Positions 9,383 through 18,639 of a stretch of DNA of 64,000 nt are shown here, piece by piece (positions within the stretch are counted from its first letter, which is position 1; each line of letters opens with the position of its first letter). Position numbers and translations under genes: made by a program. The stretch spans positions 1-64,000 of the forward strand of contig CAYWNA010000035.1 in NCBI GenBank assembly GCA_964459305.1, given 5' to 3'. Origin of the DNA: CAYWNA01 sp964459305. Its GTDB lineage: Bacteria; Planctomycetota; Planctomycetia; Pirellulales; Pirellulaceae. The notes below the pieces were generated by a model. That model ran no database searches, had not been told where the DNA came from, and was given only the letters and a program-made list of their open reading frames with translations.

Positions 9383-10405
9383 ATGAATAGTCGCCAGCGC
9401 GTGATCCGGGCGATCGAGATGACCGGCCCGGATCGCGTTCCCATCATGCACGATACGCTGCCCGGGGCTTTTTCCCGCTACGGCGAAGCTCTGGACGGTC
9501 TCTATCGAAAGTATCCCGACGATGTGATCAATGTGGGCAGCGCCACCTTCGGCGAATTCGGGCCGGAAATCGGCACGCCCAGTCGCGACCCATGGGGCAG
9601 CCTCTGGGTTCGCCACAACGACGAACACAAGGGGCAGGTCGTCTTCCACCCTCTGGCGGATTGGGACGAGCTGGATCGATATCGGCCGCCGGATACTGCC
9701 ACGGACGAGATCATCGCTGCGGTGAAACGGCGAATCGAAGAGAACGCCGGGCGGAAATACACAATTGCTGACGGCGACACGCTTTGGCAGCGGATGTACT
9801 ACTTGCGTGGCTTTCAGGCGGCCAACGAAGACCTGCTGATCGAGCCTGAACGTGCGGCCCGGCTTCGCGATGTGATCGTCGAAGTGATCCTCCGGCGGCT
9901 CGAACGCCTGGCTGGACTCGACGGGTTGGACGGTGTACATTTTCGCGACGACTGGGGTACCCAAACGGCTCTATTGATTCGACCCGATTTATGGCGCGAG
10001 TTCTTCAGGCCGACCTACGCGAGAATGTTCAATGCGGTCCGGCAGGCAGGCAAACACGTCTGGTTTCACAGCGACGGGGTGATCGACCAGATCATTCCCG
10101 ATCTCATCCAGATCGGCGCCGACGTGCTCAATCCACAGTGTAACTGCATGCCGCGCGAGCGACTCGGCTCGCTGGTGGCTGGGAAGGTCTGCCTGTTGGG
10201 CGATCTGGACCGTCAATGGACGCTCCCCCACGGAACTCCCGAAGACGTTCGCGCGGCTGTGCGAGCCGATGTGGAAACCTACGGACGCCATCAAGGTGGA
10301 CTGATCCACCGCGGCGAAATCGCTGGCGACGTCTCACTGGAAAATGTTGAAGCCATGCTTGATGAAATGACACACCCGCGAAAACCTGTAAAGGAATCCC
10401 CATGA
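9383..10405 (+). CDS. uroporphyrinogen decarboxylase-family protein (first of a pair)
   Basis: About 340 residues. The start MNSRQRVIRAIEMTGPDRVP matches the usual N-terminus of this family; an ATG 27 bp upstream adds nine unlikely residues. The C-terminal half has HSDGVIDQIIPDLIQIGADVL and LLGDLDRQWTLPHGTPE, matching the MtaA/CmuA-like branch used in corrinoid-dependent methyl transfer rather than heme HemE. No corrinoid protein or activating enzyme lies nearby, so the substrate is open. The stop overlaps the next start by 4 bp (ATGA at 10402-10405), implying translational coupling with a paralogue. Confidence 0.85.
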   Translation: MNSRQRVIRAIEMTGPDRVPIMHDTLPGAFSRYGEALDGLYRKYPDDVINVGSATFGEFGPEIGTPSRDPWGSLWVRHNDEHKGQVVFHPLADWDELDRYRPPDTATDEIIAAVKRRIEENAGRKYTIADGDTLWQRMYYLRGFQAANEDLLIEPERAARLRDVIVEVILRRLERLAGLDGLDGVHFRDDWGTQTALLIRPDLWREFFRPTYARMFNAVRQAGKHVWFHSDGVIDQIIPDLIQIGADVLNPQCNCMPRERLGSLVAGKVCLLGDLDRQWTLPHGTPEDVRAAVRADVETYGRHQGGLIHRGEIAGDVSLENVEAMLDEMTHPRKPVKESP

Positions 10406-11505
10406 CCCCACGGCAACGTATTTTGACGGCCTTGAACCATGAGCCGCCTGACCGCACGCCTACCGATGGCTGGTTTCACCATGAGGTGATCGACGCGCTT
10501 AAGCAGCATTACGGGACCGATGATTGGCCGGTCGTGCTTTCCGAGCTTGGAATCGAGGGATGGGTTGATCTCAGCCCGCAGGTCGTCTCGGCCGACGGCG
10601 CTGAGGAAGCTAACTTGCAGACTGGACACGCCTCTGGACGGCCGGCCGTCTGGCTCGACGATCGAACGTACGAAGACGTCTGGGGAGCCCGCTTCCGCCT
10701 GGGGGAAGATGGGCGTTATCGAGAGTGGCTCAGTGGTCCGCTCGAACATGCACAAACAGTGGAAGACGTTGCTGGCTACGCGATGCTTCAGGCGGCGAAT
10801 ATCCTTGAGCCGGAAGACTATCCCCGGCAGGTTGCGGAATTGAAACAGCAAGAGCTCTACGTCACAGCGGATCTGGAGAATCCATTTCGGAGATTGTGGA
10901 ACTTGCGCGGTTACGAGAACGCACTGATGGACTACGTGGCCGATCAAGAGATTTTGGAGGCCGTGTATGATCCGCTCTACGAACTGTACACCGACATGGC
11001 TCTGCGCATGACCCGGGCCGGCGTTGACATGATCAAGATCGTGGGCGATATCGCCATGCAGGACCGAGTCATCATGGGTCCGGAGCGTTGGCGGCATTTT
11101 GACAAGCCGCGCATGGCCCGGCTGATCGACGCTTGCCGGCAGGAACGCCCCGATGTGGTGTTTTTCTTTCACAGCGACGGCAAACTGACCGATCTAGTCG
11201 ACGATTTTGTTGAAATCGGGGTCAGTGTCCTCAATCCCATCCAACCGGAATGTATGGATCCGATGGAGGTGAAGCGGCGCTGGGGCGATCGGATCACCCT
11301 GCACGGATGCATCAGCATCCAGCGAACACTCCCCTTCGGCTCGGCGTCCGATGTCCGTCGCGAGGTGGAAGAACTGATTCGCGTATGCGGACACAACGGG
11401 GGACTGGTTCTGATGCCCTCCAACGTGATTCAGCCCGACACACCGATCGAGAACATCATCGCCTGCTACCACACAGCACGCGACTTGGACGTTCGTCGTC
11501 TGTAA
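10402..11505 (+). CDS. uroporphyrinogen decarboxylase-family protein (second of a pair)
   Basis: 367 residues, starting MTPRQRILTALNHEPPDRTP, the family's typical opening. It shares with its neighbour a HSDGKLTDLVDDFVEIGVSVL segment and TLHGCISIQRTLPFG. Overlap ATGA with the preceding gene indicates co-translation. The pair may form a heteromer or handle two steps of one demethylation route (inference). It differs from HemE, which is normally a single copy with a conserved N-terminal FMRQAGR motif that is not seen here. Confidence 0.85.
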   Translation: MTPRQRILTALNHEPPDRTPTDGWFHHEVIDALKQHYGTDDWPVVLSELGIEGWVDLSPQVVSADGAEEANLQTGHASGRPAVWLDDRTYEDVWGARFRLGEDGRYREWLSGPLEHAQTVEDVAGYAMLQAANILEPEDYPRQVAELKQQELYVTADLENPFRRLWNLRGYENALMDYVADQEILEAVYDPLYELYTDMALRMTRAGVDMIKIVGDIAMQDRVIMGPERWRHFDKPRMARLIDACRQERPDVVFFFHSDGKLTDLVDDFVEIGVSVLNPIQPECMDPMEVKRRWGDRITLHGCISIQRTLPFGSASDVRREVEELIRVCGHNGGLVLMPSNVIQPDTPIENIIACYHTARDLDVRRL

Positions 11506-11735
11506 GGAAGCGAAGGGTGAATGATCTGAGTTTTCTCGCCTGCAACTGCGAGGACTTGGCGGCGGTTCACTCTTCTGCGATCATGAGTCATCGTTGAGTT
11601 CTCCCGTTTCGGATGAGGATTGGCACATTCTGTCATTTTCGATCGGGAGCGGTACGGTCCCCGTCGGCCTGGTTCTGGCAGGCCGATTCCCAGCGGGCGC
11701 GATTTGGTTCACTAGCGAATTTCGAGGGTCACTCT

Positions 11736-13232
11736 GTGTCACAGGAAGAGCATTCGGAGTTTCCGGACGGGCCACAGATCGGGCAGCCGTCGCCGAGGGG
11801 GTTTCCAAAAATTGCCTGGTGTGTGATCGCGGGCTTGGTGATTTTCTCAATGCTCGTACAAGGACGCCGAGGCCAAGAGGTTGGCCGCGAATCACTGAGC
11901 GCGCTCCAGCGAAGGGTAGTCGAACTTCAAGGGCAATACCTGGTTGCTGCTTCGCAAGTGCTCGGAGCGCAGAACGAGCAATTCTACGAGAGCGCCAAGT
12001 CGCTGAACGCCGGTCCGCCGTTCATACGACTCCGCTTTATTGCCCTGGCGGGCGAACTGATGGGGCCCGACGAGGCGCTCAAACAGATGGACGTCATCCA
12101 AGATGCGCTGTCCGAGCAAGACGCGCCGATGTCGCAGCAGGATGAACGTGTTCTGACAATGCTACACCGACTCTATTCAGACTATGAGGCGGATGATTGG
12201 GACGCGCCATCGCTTGAGCCCGGGGATCGCGGGTTTTTGACGGACGAACTTGGCTGGTTCGGCGAACTCGCCTTGTCGCCGAAACCCGAAAAGGGGTCGG
12301 GAGTCGATTCGGAAAACGACTCCCGACCCCTTTTCGGTGCGCGAGAGGAGGTGCTCGCTGCGGCTTGGCGAACGTTTGGCTTGGTGATCCTGGCGACGAT
12401 GCTCATGATGGGCGTGGGCATTGCCGGATTGGCTGGGGCTGTCATATTCCTGGTGCTCGTCTTGATGGGCAAGATACGATCTGCCATCCACGCCGGCTCT
12501 GGGAACGGGGCCATTTACGCGGAAACCTTCGCCGTCTGGATGCTGCTGTTTATTGCCCTCACACTGGTCGCCTCTCTCATCATCCGGAGCCAACCTGACT
12601 ATCAGCTTTTGGTCAGTTCAGCAGCGTCGATACTGAGTCTTGGCGCGTTGATTTGGCCGATCGTGCGCGGTGTGCCGTGGGATCAGGTTCGTCGTGACAT
12701 CGGGTTGGTTCCAGGCAAGAGACCGATCGTCGAGATTCTCTGGGGCGTGGTCTGCTATGTATCGAACGTCCCTGTCGTTGTGATCGGTTTGCTGGTGACG
12801 TTGGCATTGCTGAGTCTCTACAGCGCCGTTGCCGGTGGCCCCGCTGGCTTGGAGCCGTCGCAGGCCCCGGCGCATCCCGTTATCGAATGGGTGAGCAACG
12901 CCGGGTGGGCCGGGCGGATCAGCATCATTCTATTGGCCTGTCTGATCGCTCCGGTGATCGAGGAGACGGTGTTTCGAGGCATCCTCTATCGCCATTTACG
13001 CGACGGAACGGCCAAATGGAGAGTGGGGGCGAGCGTCGCCTTCAGCACCGCACTGAACAGTTTCATCTTCGCGGTTATTCATCCGCAGGGCCTGCTGGCC
13101 GCACCGGCCCTGATGGGAGTCGCTGCGGGCCTGTCCTTGGCCAGGGAGTGGCGAGGTTCTTTGCTGGCCCCTATGGCCATGCACGCAACGAACAACAGCC
13201 TGATGATGTTGCTGTTATTTTCGTTGATATAA
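11736..13232 (+). CDS. CPBP-family intramembrane metalloprotease
   Basis: About 498 residues from GTG 11736 (MSQEEHSEFPDG); an upstream ATG at 11613 is in frame but encodes an unconvincing 41-residue leader. There are several transmembrane segments. The three CPBP/Rce1-like motifs are present near the C-terminus: EETVFR (EExxxR), FAVIH (FxxxH) and HATNN (HxxxN). The middle carries a perfect 21-bp inverted repeat in frame (12286-12337), read as PEKGSGVDSENDSRPLFG in the loop before the membrane segments. The family cleaves prenylated proteins or acts in bacteriocin/self-immunity; the bacterial substrate is unknown. Confidence 0.85.
   Translation: MSQEEHSEFPDGPQIGQPSPRGFPKIAWCVIAGLVIFSMLVQGRRGQEVGRESLSALQRRVVELQGQYLVAASQVLGAQNEQFYESAKSLNAGPPFIRLRFIALAGELMGPDEALKQMDVIQDALSEQDAPMSQQDERVLTMLHRLYSDYEADDWDAPSLEPGDRGFLTDELGWFGELALSPKPEKGSGVDSENDSRPLFGAREEVLAAAWRTFGLVILATMLMMGVGIAGLAGAVIFLVLVLMGKIRSAIHAGSGNGAIYAETFAVWMLLFIALTLVASLIIRSQPDYQLLVSSAASILSLGALIWPIVRGVPWDQVRRDIGLVPGKRPIVEILWGVVCYVSNVPVVVIGLLVTLALLSLYSAVAGGPAGLEPSQAPAHPVIEWVSNAGWAGRISIILLACLIAPVIEETVFRGILYRHLRDGTAKWRVGASVAFSTALNSFIFAVIHPQGLLAAPALMGVAAGLSLAREWRGSLLAPMAMHATNNSLMMLLLFSLI
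12286..12337. repeat. perfect 21-bp inverted repeat inside the CPBP gene
   Basis: Arms at 12286-12306 and 12317-12337 are exact reverse complements, separated by 10 nt (ATTCGGAAAA). It is translated in frame in the protease gene. The core AGGGGTCGGGAGTCG and its complement form a strong hairpin. Confidence 0.95.
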
Positions 13233-13241
13233 GCTCCCAGC

Positions 13242-14756
13242 CTACTGGGACCACATCTTTTTCAAGATCCGTATGGTTTCATCCACGAATACGGTTCCGC
13301 CTTCCGGTCCTACAACCCCATCGTCGATTCTCGCACTATATCCTCCGCCCGCGACGGCGCGCTCGGTTGGCAGATAGGCGGCGCAGCCGGCCGTGAGTTG
13401 AACCACCGATGTCTGAACCGCCGGGCTGCGGCCTTTGATCCTTACGCCATAGTCCGTGTACAACTCAAACGGATTTGTGGCCATGGCAAGATCGCCCAGA
13501 CGCAATAGATGCAACTCGGCTTTGTAGAAAGGGTCCTGTTGCTGATAGGCGTGACGAGCGATCATCGTTCGGCTGACGCGCCAGTAGATGTAGTCCTTGC
13601 TGCTAAGCTCGCCCGATTTGTCCTTGCCCGCCTCGTACAGGGCAAGCGCCTGTGCATGTCTTTCGTCCGAGACCTGCCAGACCGGCAGCGGTACGCGTTC
13701 CACGCGGTGTTCGAACGGCAACTCCGTGTGAACGTTCGTTCGAGCAACATCGTAGACATCTTCCACTGCCCGAACGATACGACGCGCGATCTCCTCGCGG
13801 CTGTCCAGGTTTCGATGTTGTCGCATGGCGGCCTCGGCCTTCTTGTCCCACATCAAGTGAGGAGATTGATCCCCGCTGGCACCCACCAGCGGTAATACAT
13901 GCAGATCGGCGTGATACGTCTCGCGCAGAAGTTTCCTGGCGTCGTACCAGAAGTCGGCGGAAAGACATTTCTGGCCTTCGACTTCCTGTGCCGGGCAGTA
14001 GACATTGATCGCCACGCCTTCCGGCTGGCCATCGTCTCGCCAGAAGAATAGCACATCGACCGAGTGATCCGAGACGCCTTCGATATGCGAAAATCCCGGA
14101 TCGTTGGTCCTCCCGTACATGCGTGCCATGCCATTCGAGAATACGGCCCGGCGATTGTGTGCGATCGCGGCATGACTCAACGCAAAACTCATTCCGCCGG
14201 GCTTTCGTACCTTCCATGCCTTGACCACGGCATCGCTGATTCGCTCGGCAAGAAACGCGAGGTATTCCAGGGGCTGCATGACGCCGGTTTGATCCGCGGG
14301 GATGCGATAAGCCCAGCTTCCGATGAAATCGTAAGGATGAAAGTCCGTCTCATCGGTATCGGTCAGCGCCGGCGCCGTGTGCGTGTGGGTTGCCGAAAGG
14401 AATATCTTTTCGACATCCAGATCCGGCACCTGCTTCTTGACCAACTCGCGAACCTCCTGCTGGGTCTTGCGACGAATGAGTGACAGATCACACGAGACCA
14501 TCACCGCTTGATCGATCACACCCTCCGCGCCGCGCGTCTCCAGGGCCAGCGCCGTGGCTGAGAGTGGATCGTGAACCTCGCCGCTAATCCGCGTGTGATA
14601 CTGCCCACCGACGGCAACGGGCTTGTCCGGCGTGATGCTTTCGACGGCCCAACCGAACGACAGTTGTCCGTCTCTCGGCGGGCGGGCTGCATCCGCGTCC
14701 GCACGTGAGCACAGAATCAACGACAAGGCGAGCATGCATACCCGTAAGAGTCTCAT
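13242..14756 (-). CDS. neutral/alkaline ceramidase-like secreted protein
   Basis: 504 residues with a signal peptide (about 1-22). Segments typical of the neutral ceramidase N-terminal domain family are visible: an early ITPDKPVAVGG, then VSCDLSLI and LSATHTHTAPAL, whose His residues would bind zinc. Full neutral ceramidases are longer, about 650-750 residues with an Ig-like C-terminal domain; this one stops earlier, so activity on ceramide is not assured. It ends close to the CPBP gene (convergent, 9 bp apart). Expected location is periplasm or outside. Confidence 0.75.
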   Translation of the reverse strand: MRLLRVCMLALSLILCSRADADAARPPRDGQLSFGWAVESITPDKPVAVGGQYHTRISGEVHDPLSATALALETRGAEGVIDQAVMVSCDLSLIRRKTQQEVRELVKKQVPDLDVEKIFLSATHTHTAPALTDTDETDFHPYDFIGSWAYRIPADQTGVMQPLEYLAFLAERISDAVVKAWKVRKPGGMSFALSHAAIAHNRRAVFSNGMARMYGRTNDPGFSHIEGVSDHSVDVLFFWRDDGQPEGVAINVYCPAQEVEGQKCLSADFWYDARKLLRETYHADLHVLPLVGASGDQSPHLMWDKKAEAAMRQHRNLDSREEIARRIVRAVEDVYDVARTNVHTELPFEHRVERVPLPVWQVSDERHAQALALYEAGKDKSGELSSKDYIYWRVSRTMIARHAYQQQDPFYKAELHLLRLGDLAMATNPFELYTDYGVRIKGRSPAVQTSVVQLTAGCAAYLPTERAVAGGGYSARIDDGVVGPEGGTVFVDETIRILKKMWSQ

Positions 14757-14806
14757 TTCTATTCTCCATGTTCGATTAGTTAGGCAACGACATTTTGGCG
14801 TTCCAG

Positions 14807-14871
14807 AGTAACCCGACGCGTAAGCGAGGGAACAACTTGAGGCAATTCCCTCGCTTACGCGTCGGGTTACT
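14807..14871. repeat. perfect 26-bp inverted repeat, CTCGCTTACGCGTCGGGTTA type
   Basis: Arms 14807-14832 and 14846-14871 are exact reverse complements with a 13-nt spacer. It lies between two genes on the minus strand and could terminate transcription from the upstream gene. A weaker relative with the same core lies at 24920-24988, so this looks like a dispersed repeat family rather than a one-off terminator. Confidence 0.9.
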
Positions 14872-14907
14872 ATTTCGCGAATTTTTCACCCAACGTGCCC
14901 TGTCCAA

Positions 14908-16353
14908 TTAGTCCTGGAATCGTAGGGAGTACAAGTCGGCGTCCCTGAGGACGAATCGCAAGCGAACCGGTTCGCCGGCCAACCTGTTGACGTCATGACC
15001 TTGTTGCCAGGAGACCGTCCGCTCGTGAGTGTCGCCAAAGACTTCGTGGCAATCGGCGAGCGTGAAACCCGGTATCGGTTCTCCATCGGGGTCCTGAATC
15101 TCCACTCGAATGCCGCCGGCCGCGGATGTGGAAAAGTTGAGTGTCAGTTGCTTGCCATTGAACAGAAACGGTTTCGTTACAAGCTCGCCGCCGGACAGCG
15201 GTGCGCTTGCCGAGACGAAGCCATCGATACGGATGGTGTAACGACGCAGGCGGCAAGCCTCGCCAGTGTAGTAGCTTTCGGTCGAGTAAAGAGAAAGCTC
15301 CTGGGGGGCGCCGGCGATCGCAGAGGGAGTTTCGACCATCCCCCAGGCGATGAAGTTGTTGCGGTTGATCCATCGGTCTCTCTGCGGCCCCGGGCGCACG
15401 AAAGCCTCGGCCCAGCGTTTGAAGCGGACTCGGTCGCGGCTGCTCATAAACACGGCGTCGGAGACACCGGGCATCGGATGCCCGGCAGGCGATTTGCGTT
15501 TGGGCACAAAACGCTTCGGGAAGCCCAAGCAGATGTGCGGAGCCCGGTAGTACGGCCTGACGGCATTGGTGTACAGGTGCTCGCGTGGCACACCTGAATA
15601 CTTAAGATCCACCGGCTCGCTCCAGTTGATGAAGTCTCTGGAGGTGCAGGTACGAATGGCGCGTACGCCTTTGTCGAAGAAACGAAAGTAGGCCCGATAT
15701 TCACTCCGCTCGGCGTCCCAGAAAGCTAGGTTATGCGAATCAAACGCTCCTTTGGTGATGCTTGCCTTGTCGTTCAACAGTGACCAGTGAATGCCATCTG
15801 GCGAGCCGAAGGACGATAGTCCTCTTCCGTGTGGCGAGTAGGTCGCGACTGCCTTGTACCTTGTCTTCGCCTGGGCATTTGGGCTCTCGTCTTTGAAGAC
15901 CGCCAACGCCCCATTTCCAGCGATCCCCGACGTCTTGCAGTCGATGAGGATGTTGTTTTTCTTTGACCCGTCAAACTCAACGAGGCCCAAATCAGGCCGC
16001 GTCCAATGGATCGCGTCATGGCTCTCGGCGTAGCAGATGACTTTGTGTTTCGAGCTTTGCCTGCTTTCCAGGTCGTAGTGCTGTCCTCGGTAGTACATCC
16101 GGTAGAGATCGCCATCTTGAAGTACAGTCACGTGGAACAGCACATTGCCCTCCCACGGCATGTCGCTTATGAAAACGACGTCTTGTGGCGTAGGTTGGTG
16201 CAGACGCAACTCTGTACCCCCACTCATTTCTTCGATCAGGTAGTCATCAACAAGCAGCTCCCGCCGCGAACCGATATCGATCGGCTCGATCGCTTGTGCC
16301 ACGCAGTGCACAGAAACCACAACCGTCGATGCGATGATGGCAGTCCGCAACAT
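14908..16353 (-). CDS. secreted five-bladed-propeller glycosidase-like protein
   Basis: 481 residues with a signal peptide (1-22). The opening IDIGSRRELLVDDYLIEEM is characteristic of a planctomycete family related to GH43/GH32 five-bladed propellers. Repeats such as YAESHDAIHWTRPDLG, FGSPDGIHWSLLND and CTSRDFINWSEP (D-x-(I/F)-x-W) mark the blades. The fold is well supported but catalytic acids are not obvious, so the substrate is unknown. It is downstream of no clear operon partner; the ceramidase-like gene lies beyond a palindrome. Confidence 0.8.
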   Translation of the reverse strand: MLRTAIIASTVVVSVHCVAQAIEPIDIGSRRELLVDDYLIEEMSGGTELRLHQPTPQDVVFISDMPWEGNVLFHVTVLQDGDLYRMYYRGQHYDLESRQSSKHKVICYAESHDAIHWTRPDLGLVEFDGSKKNNILIDCKTSGIAGNGALAVFKDESPNAQAKTRYKAVATYSPHGRGLSSFGSPDGIHWSLLNDKASITKGAFDSHNLAFWDAERSEYRAYFRFFDKGVRAIRTCTSRDFINWSEPVDLKYSGVPREHLYTNAVRPYYRAPHICLGFPKRFVPKRKSPAGHPMPGVSDAVFMSSRDRVRFKRWAEAFVRPGPQRDRWINRNNFIAWGMVETPSAIAGAPQELSLYSTESYYTGEACRLRRYTIRIDGFVSASAPLSGGELVTKPFLFNGKQLTLNFSTSAAGGIRVEIQDPDGEPIPGFTLADCHEVFGDTHERTVSWQQGHDVNRLAGEPVRLRFVLRDADLYSLRFQD

Positions 16354-16496
16354 ACTTCTTCCCTCCTGCTGACTCCTCGCTGTAGAATAACCGGCATTCC
16401 AGATTATACCAGATAGTCATTCGCGGCTGGAGGAACTAGACCAGTTACGCCCTACGGGAATCCGTATCGACAAAAAATTGTCGATCTGCCGGGACG

Positions 16497-16712
16497 TTGA
16501 TTCTGGGCGCCTCGGCACAAAGCGGCTCCGAGCAACTGACGGCCATCCAGGGGTACACGATCATCCGTGAGCCTTCCAAAGCCTTCGACATGGCCGGACT
16601 GGGCGGCTGCACTCGCACCGGCATGACTTTCGCAAAGCCGGTGTTTGTGCCACGGCAGCAAGTGATCGATTTCCGGTACACCCAACCCGACGCCGACGGA
16701 TGGGCCTTGGCA
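16497..16712 (+). pseudogene. Ser/Thr kinase relic, activation-segment piece
   Basis: Translation keeps IQGYTIIRE, which resembles the kinase entry strand, then jumps to FDMAGLGGCTRTG and VPRQQVIDFRY, the activation segment and 'PEQ-like' region of planctomycete kinases. The catalytic loop is missing, so the gene has an internal deletion. The frame runs into a REP array at about 16713. Its last 90 bp (16623-16712) are repeated, about 84% identical by my count, at 19403-19492. Confidence 0.65.
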
Positions 16713-16987
16713 GACCCGTTTTCCCACGGTTCACACCGTGGGCTATTCTCTGGCCGCCGCTACCGCGGCTGAGGACGGTCGCCGGTGCCATAGCTGAAAA
16801 CCATGGCTGTCGCCGCTGAAGACTACCGCGGATGCGGCTGAGGGCCGTGATCTGCCGTGACCGGGGACCATGCCTGCCGCGATGCAAGACCATCGTCGAT
16901 ACCGTAGCCGCGGTAGCGGCGGGTAGAAAATAGCCCATGCCGTGAGGCATGGGACACGAGGCCAAAAACGCAGCGCCAGCCCCGGAA
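16713..16987. repeat. REP-type palindrome cluster, left side
   Basis: Several short hairpins occur in tandem: CCCACGGT/ACCGTGGG-type near 16721-16742, CCGCGGT/ACCGCGG-type units, and CCCATGCC-GTGA-GGCATGGG at 16934-16953. The last unit (ACACGAGGCC...CGCCAGCCCCGGAA) matches the unit at 19270-19335 closely. It is cut at 16987 by the insertion sequence. Confidence 0.75.
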
Positions 16988-18605
16988 GGCAACGCTGTGA
17001 CGCATTTTCAGGCAGCGATTTTTTGTTCGGTGAGTTGTCTCAGTATCTCTCGTTCTTCACGGTTTAGTTTTCTGACTGTCGGTTCACCTAACGCCTTCTT
17101 GTCGGGGTTCTTTGGGCGGTATCTCGCTTTCTTGTTGGTGCTGTTGTGGTACTTTTGTACCAACGCCTCCGATAACTGAAAGAGCAAGTCGCTGCTTGGA
17201 TCAGCATACTTGTTTAGATTACGCATGCATGTCCGCAGGGCACGCATGATGTTGGCTAGGCTCCGGTCCTTGGTGTCGTAGTCTTGCTCGGATTCTGTTT
17301 GGCTTTCATCGTTCTTGGGAATCTGTTCGCGCAACGCGATCAACTCGGCAAACGCCATCGCGCGAATCGACCAGTCCAGTTCGGCATAGACACGATCACT
17401 ATTGCGGCAACGCAGATTCCGTTTGTCGATGGTTTGTTTCAATCCTCGGAATTCGACTTCCACGCCCCAACGCATCTTGTAGTACTTGATGATCTTCTTG
17501 ATGGGAAGCTTCTTGCGGTCCAGGACGCTGGTCAACATCCACATCTTGGTCTTGCCGATTTTGACTTTGACCAATCGTAAACGCAATGGCTCAGCTCCTG
17601 AATCCATCTTGCCTTTAGGCCAGCACAACACGATCCCACCGCCAAGCCGTTTGATGTCTGCTGTCTCACTTAGCAGATTCACATTGCCTCCAACGCGAAT
17701 CAGAAAGTTCCCGCCGGCATCCTTGATCGCCTTCCAGAATTCATAGCCGACGAAGCCTGCATCACCGCAAAAGAGAGTGTCTTCTGGAAATTGCTCTTGC
17801 TTCAGCATTTCCATCACATGCCCGCGCTCACTCGAGTTGGATGGGCCCAACCGCCAAGCCCAAGGAAGCCGAAGGCTCATGTGCCACATCATCGTAATCC
17901 AGACCTGAGGCGATTGTGGCTCCGGGGTATTTTTCTCGTTCTTGCGGCGACGCATCCCTTTGGTTTTCTTCTTTCGATACTTTGCGGTTTTTCCCTTGCC
18001 GTAGTTTGGCGCGCAGAACTCCCTTTCGTTGGAGACCGTTCGAGGTGTTGTCGCTCGAGAACCGTCAAAGCCCATCAACAGCCAGCCGCTGTCCCGCCAA
18101 AACCGCCCACCCACCTCCTCCGCCAAGGCTCGGAATTGCATTCCCAACCGACGGCTAAGGATTTCTCGATAGCGAGCAAGTGCATTGATAAAGGCAGTAT
18201 ATGTCTTGGCGCCCTTCTTGATTCTTAGATCCTCGCAGATCTCCAACGTCACCGCGAATGCGTCGGTGATGTTCTTGGTGTCCTGCCAAGCCCAGATCAC
18301 CGCCTGTTGCGCGAGTTGCTCCGGCGCCCATTTGATATTGCCGTGAAACCGGTCTTTCGTAAATAATTCATCCATTGGGATCAACCAAGCAAGTAACGCC
18401 TCGAAGATCGTCTTGTTCTTGCGACGCTGAATTTCACGTCGCCTTTGTTGGCGGGCTCGATTGGATTGCTTCCTGCGAGACATTGCCAGATTCCTTTCCG
18501 ACTGAAGTGTTTCAGTTCGTGTGCACGAGGAATCTGGCTTTTTTCATATTTACCCGAACGCGAAAACCCCAATTTTTCTAGAAAAAAATGCTTCACAGCG
18601 TTGCC
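16988..18605 (-). mobile_element. intact IS4-family insertion sequence (1618 bp)
   Basis: Terminal inverted repeats begin GGCAACGCTGTGA at 16988 and end with the complement at 18605; 20 of 21 terminal bases match. A 5-bp direct repeat CGGAA flanks both ends (16983-16987 and 18606-18610), as expected for a target-site duplication. One transposase gene fills the element on the minus strand. The insertion splits a REP unit whose uninterrupted version is visible at 19270-19335. Intact ends and gene suggest a recent insertion. Confidence 0.9.
17008..18483 (-). CDS. IS4-family DDE transposase
   Basis: 491 residues with a basic N-terminus. DDE residues lie in GFDGSRA (about 138), CGDAGFVGYE (about 240), and the IS4 signature Y-(2)-R-(3)-E-(6)-K in YKMRWGVEVEFRGLK (about 336-350). 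It catalyses cut-and-paste movement of the surrounding element. It is full length with no interruption, so it may still be active. It ends 20 bp from the left inverted repeat. Confidence 0.92.
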   Translation of the reverse strand: MSRRKQSNRARQQRRREIQRRKNKTIFEALLAWLIPMDELFTKDRFHGNIKWAPEQLAQQAVIWAWQDTKNITDAFAVTLEICEDLRIKKGAKTYTAFINALARYREILSRRLGMQFRALAEEVGGRFWRDSGWLLMGFDGSRATTPRTVSNEREFCAPNYGKGKTAKYRKKKTKGMRRRKNEKNTPEPQSPQVWITMMWHMSLRLPWAWRLGPSNSSERGHVMEMLKQEQFPEDTLFCGDAGFVGYEFWKAIKDAGGNFLIRVGGNVNLLSETADIKRLGGGIVLCWPKGKMDSGAEPLRLRLVKVKIGKTKMWMLTSVLDRKKLPIKKIIKYYKMRWGVEVEFRGLKQTIDKRNLRCRNSDRVYAELDWSIRAMAFAELIALREQIPKNDESQTESEQDYDTKDRSLANIMRALRTCMRNLNKYADPSSDLLFQLSEALVQKYHNSTNKKARYRPKNPDKKALGEPTVRKLNREEREILRQLTEQKIAA

Positions 18606-18639
18606 CGGAAGGGGCGACAGAGGACGGCCTCGTCCTCCT

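Noticed and set aside
10291..11172. 293-codon minus-strand frame
   Set aside because: Antisense of the uroporphyrinogen-decarboxylase-like pair, no recognisable domain.
14807..14871. Simple rho-independent terminator
   Set aside because: No T-run after the stem, stem longer than usual and a relative elsewhere; a repeat element is the better call, though it may act as a terminator.
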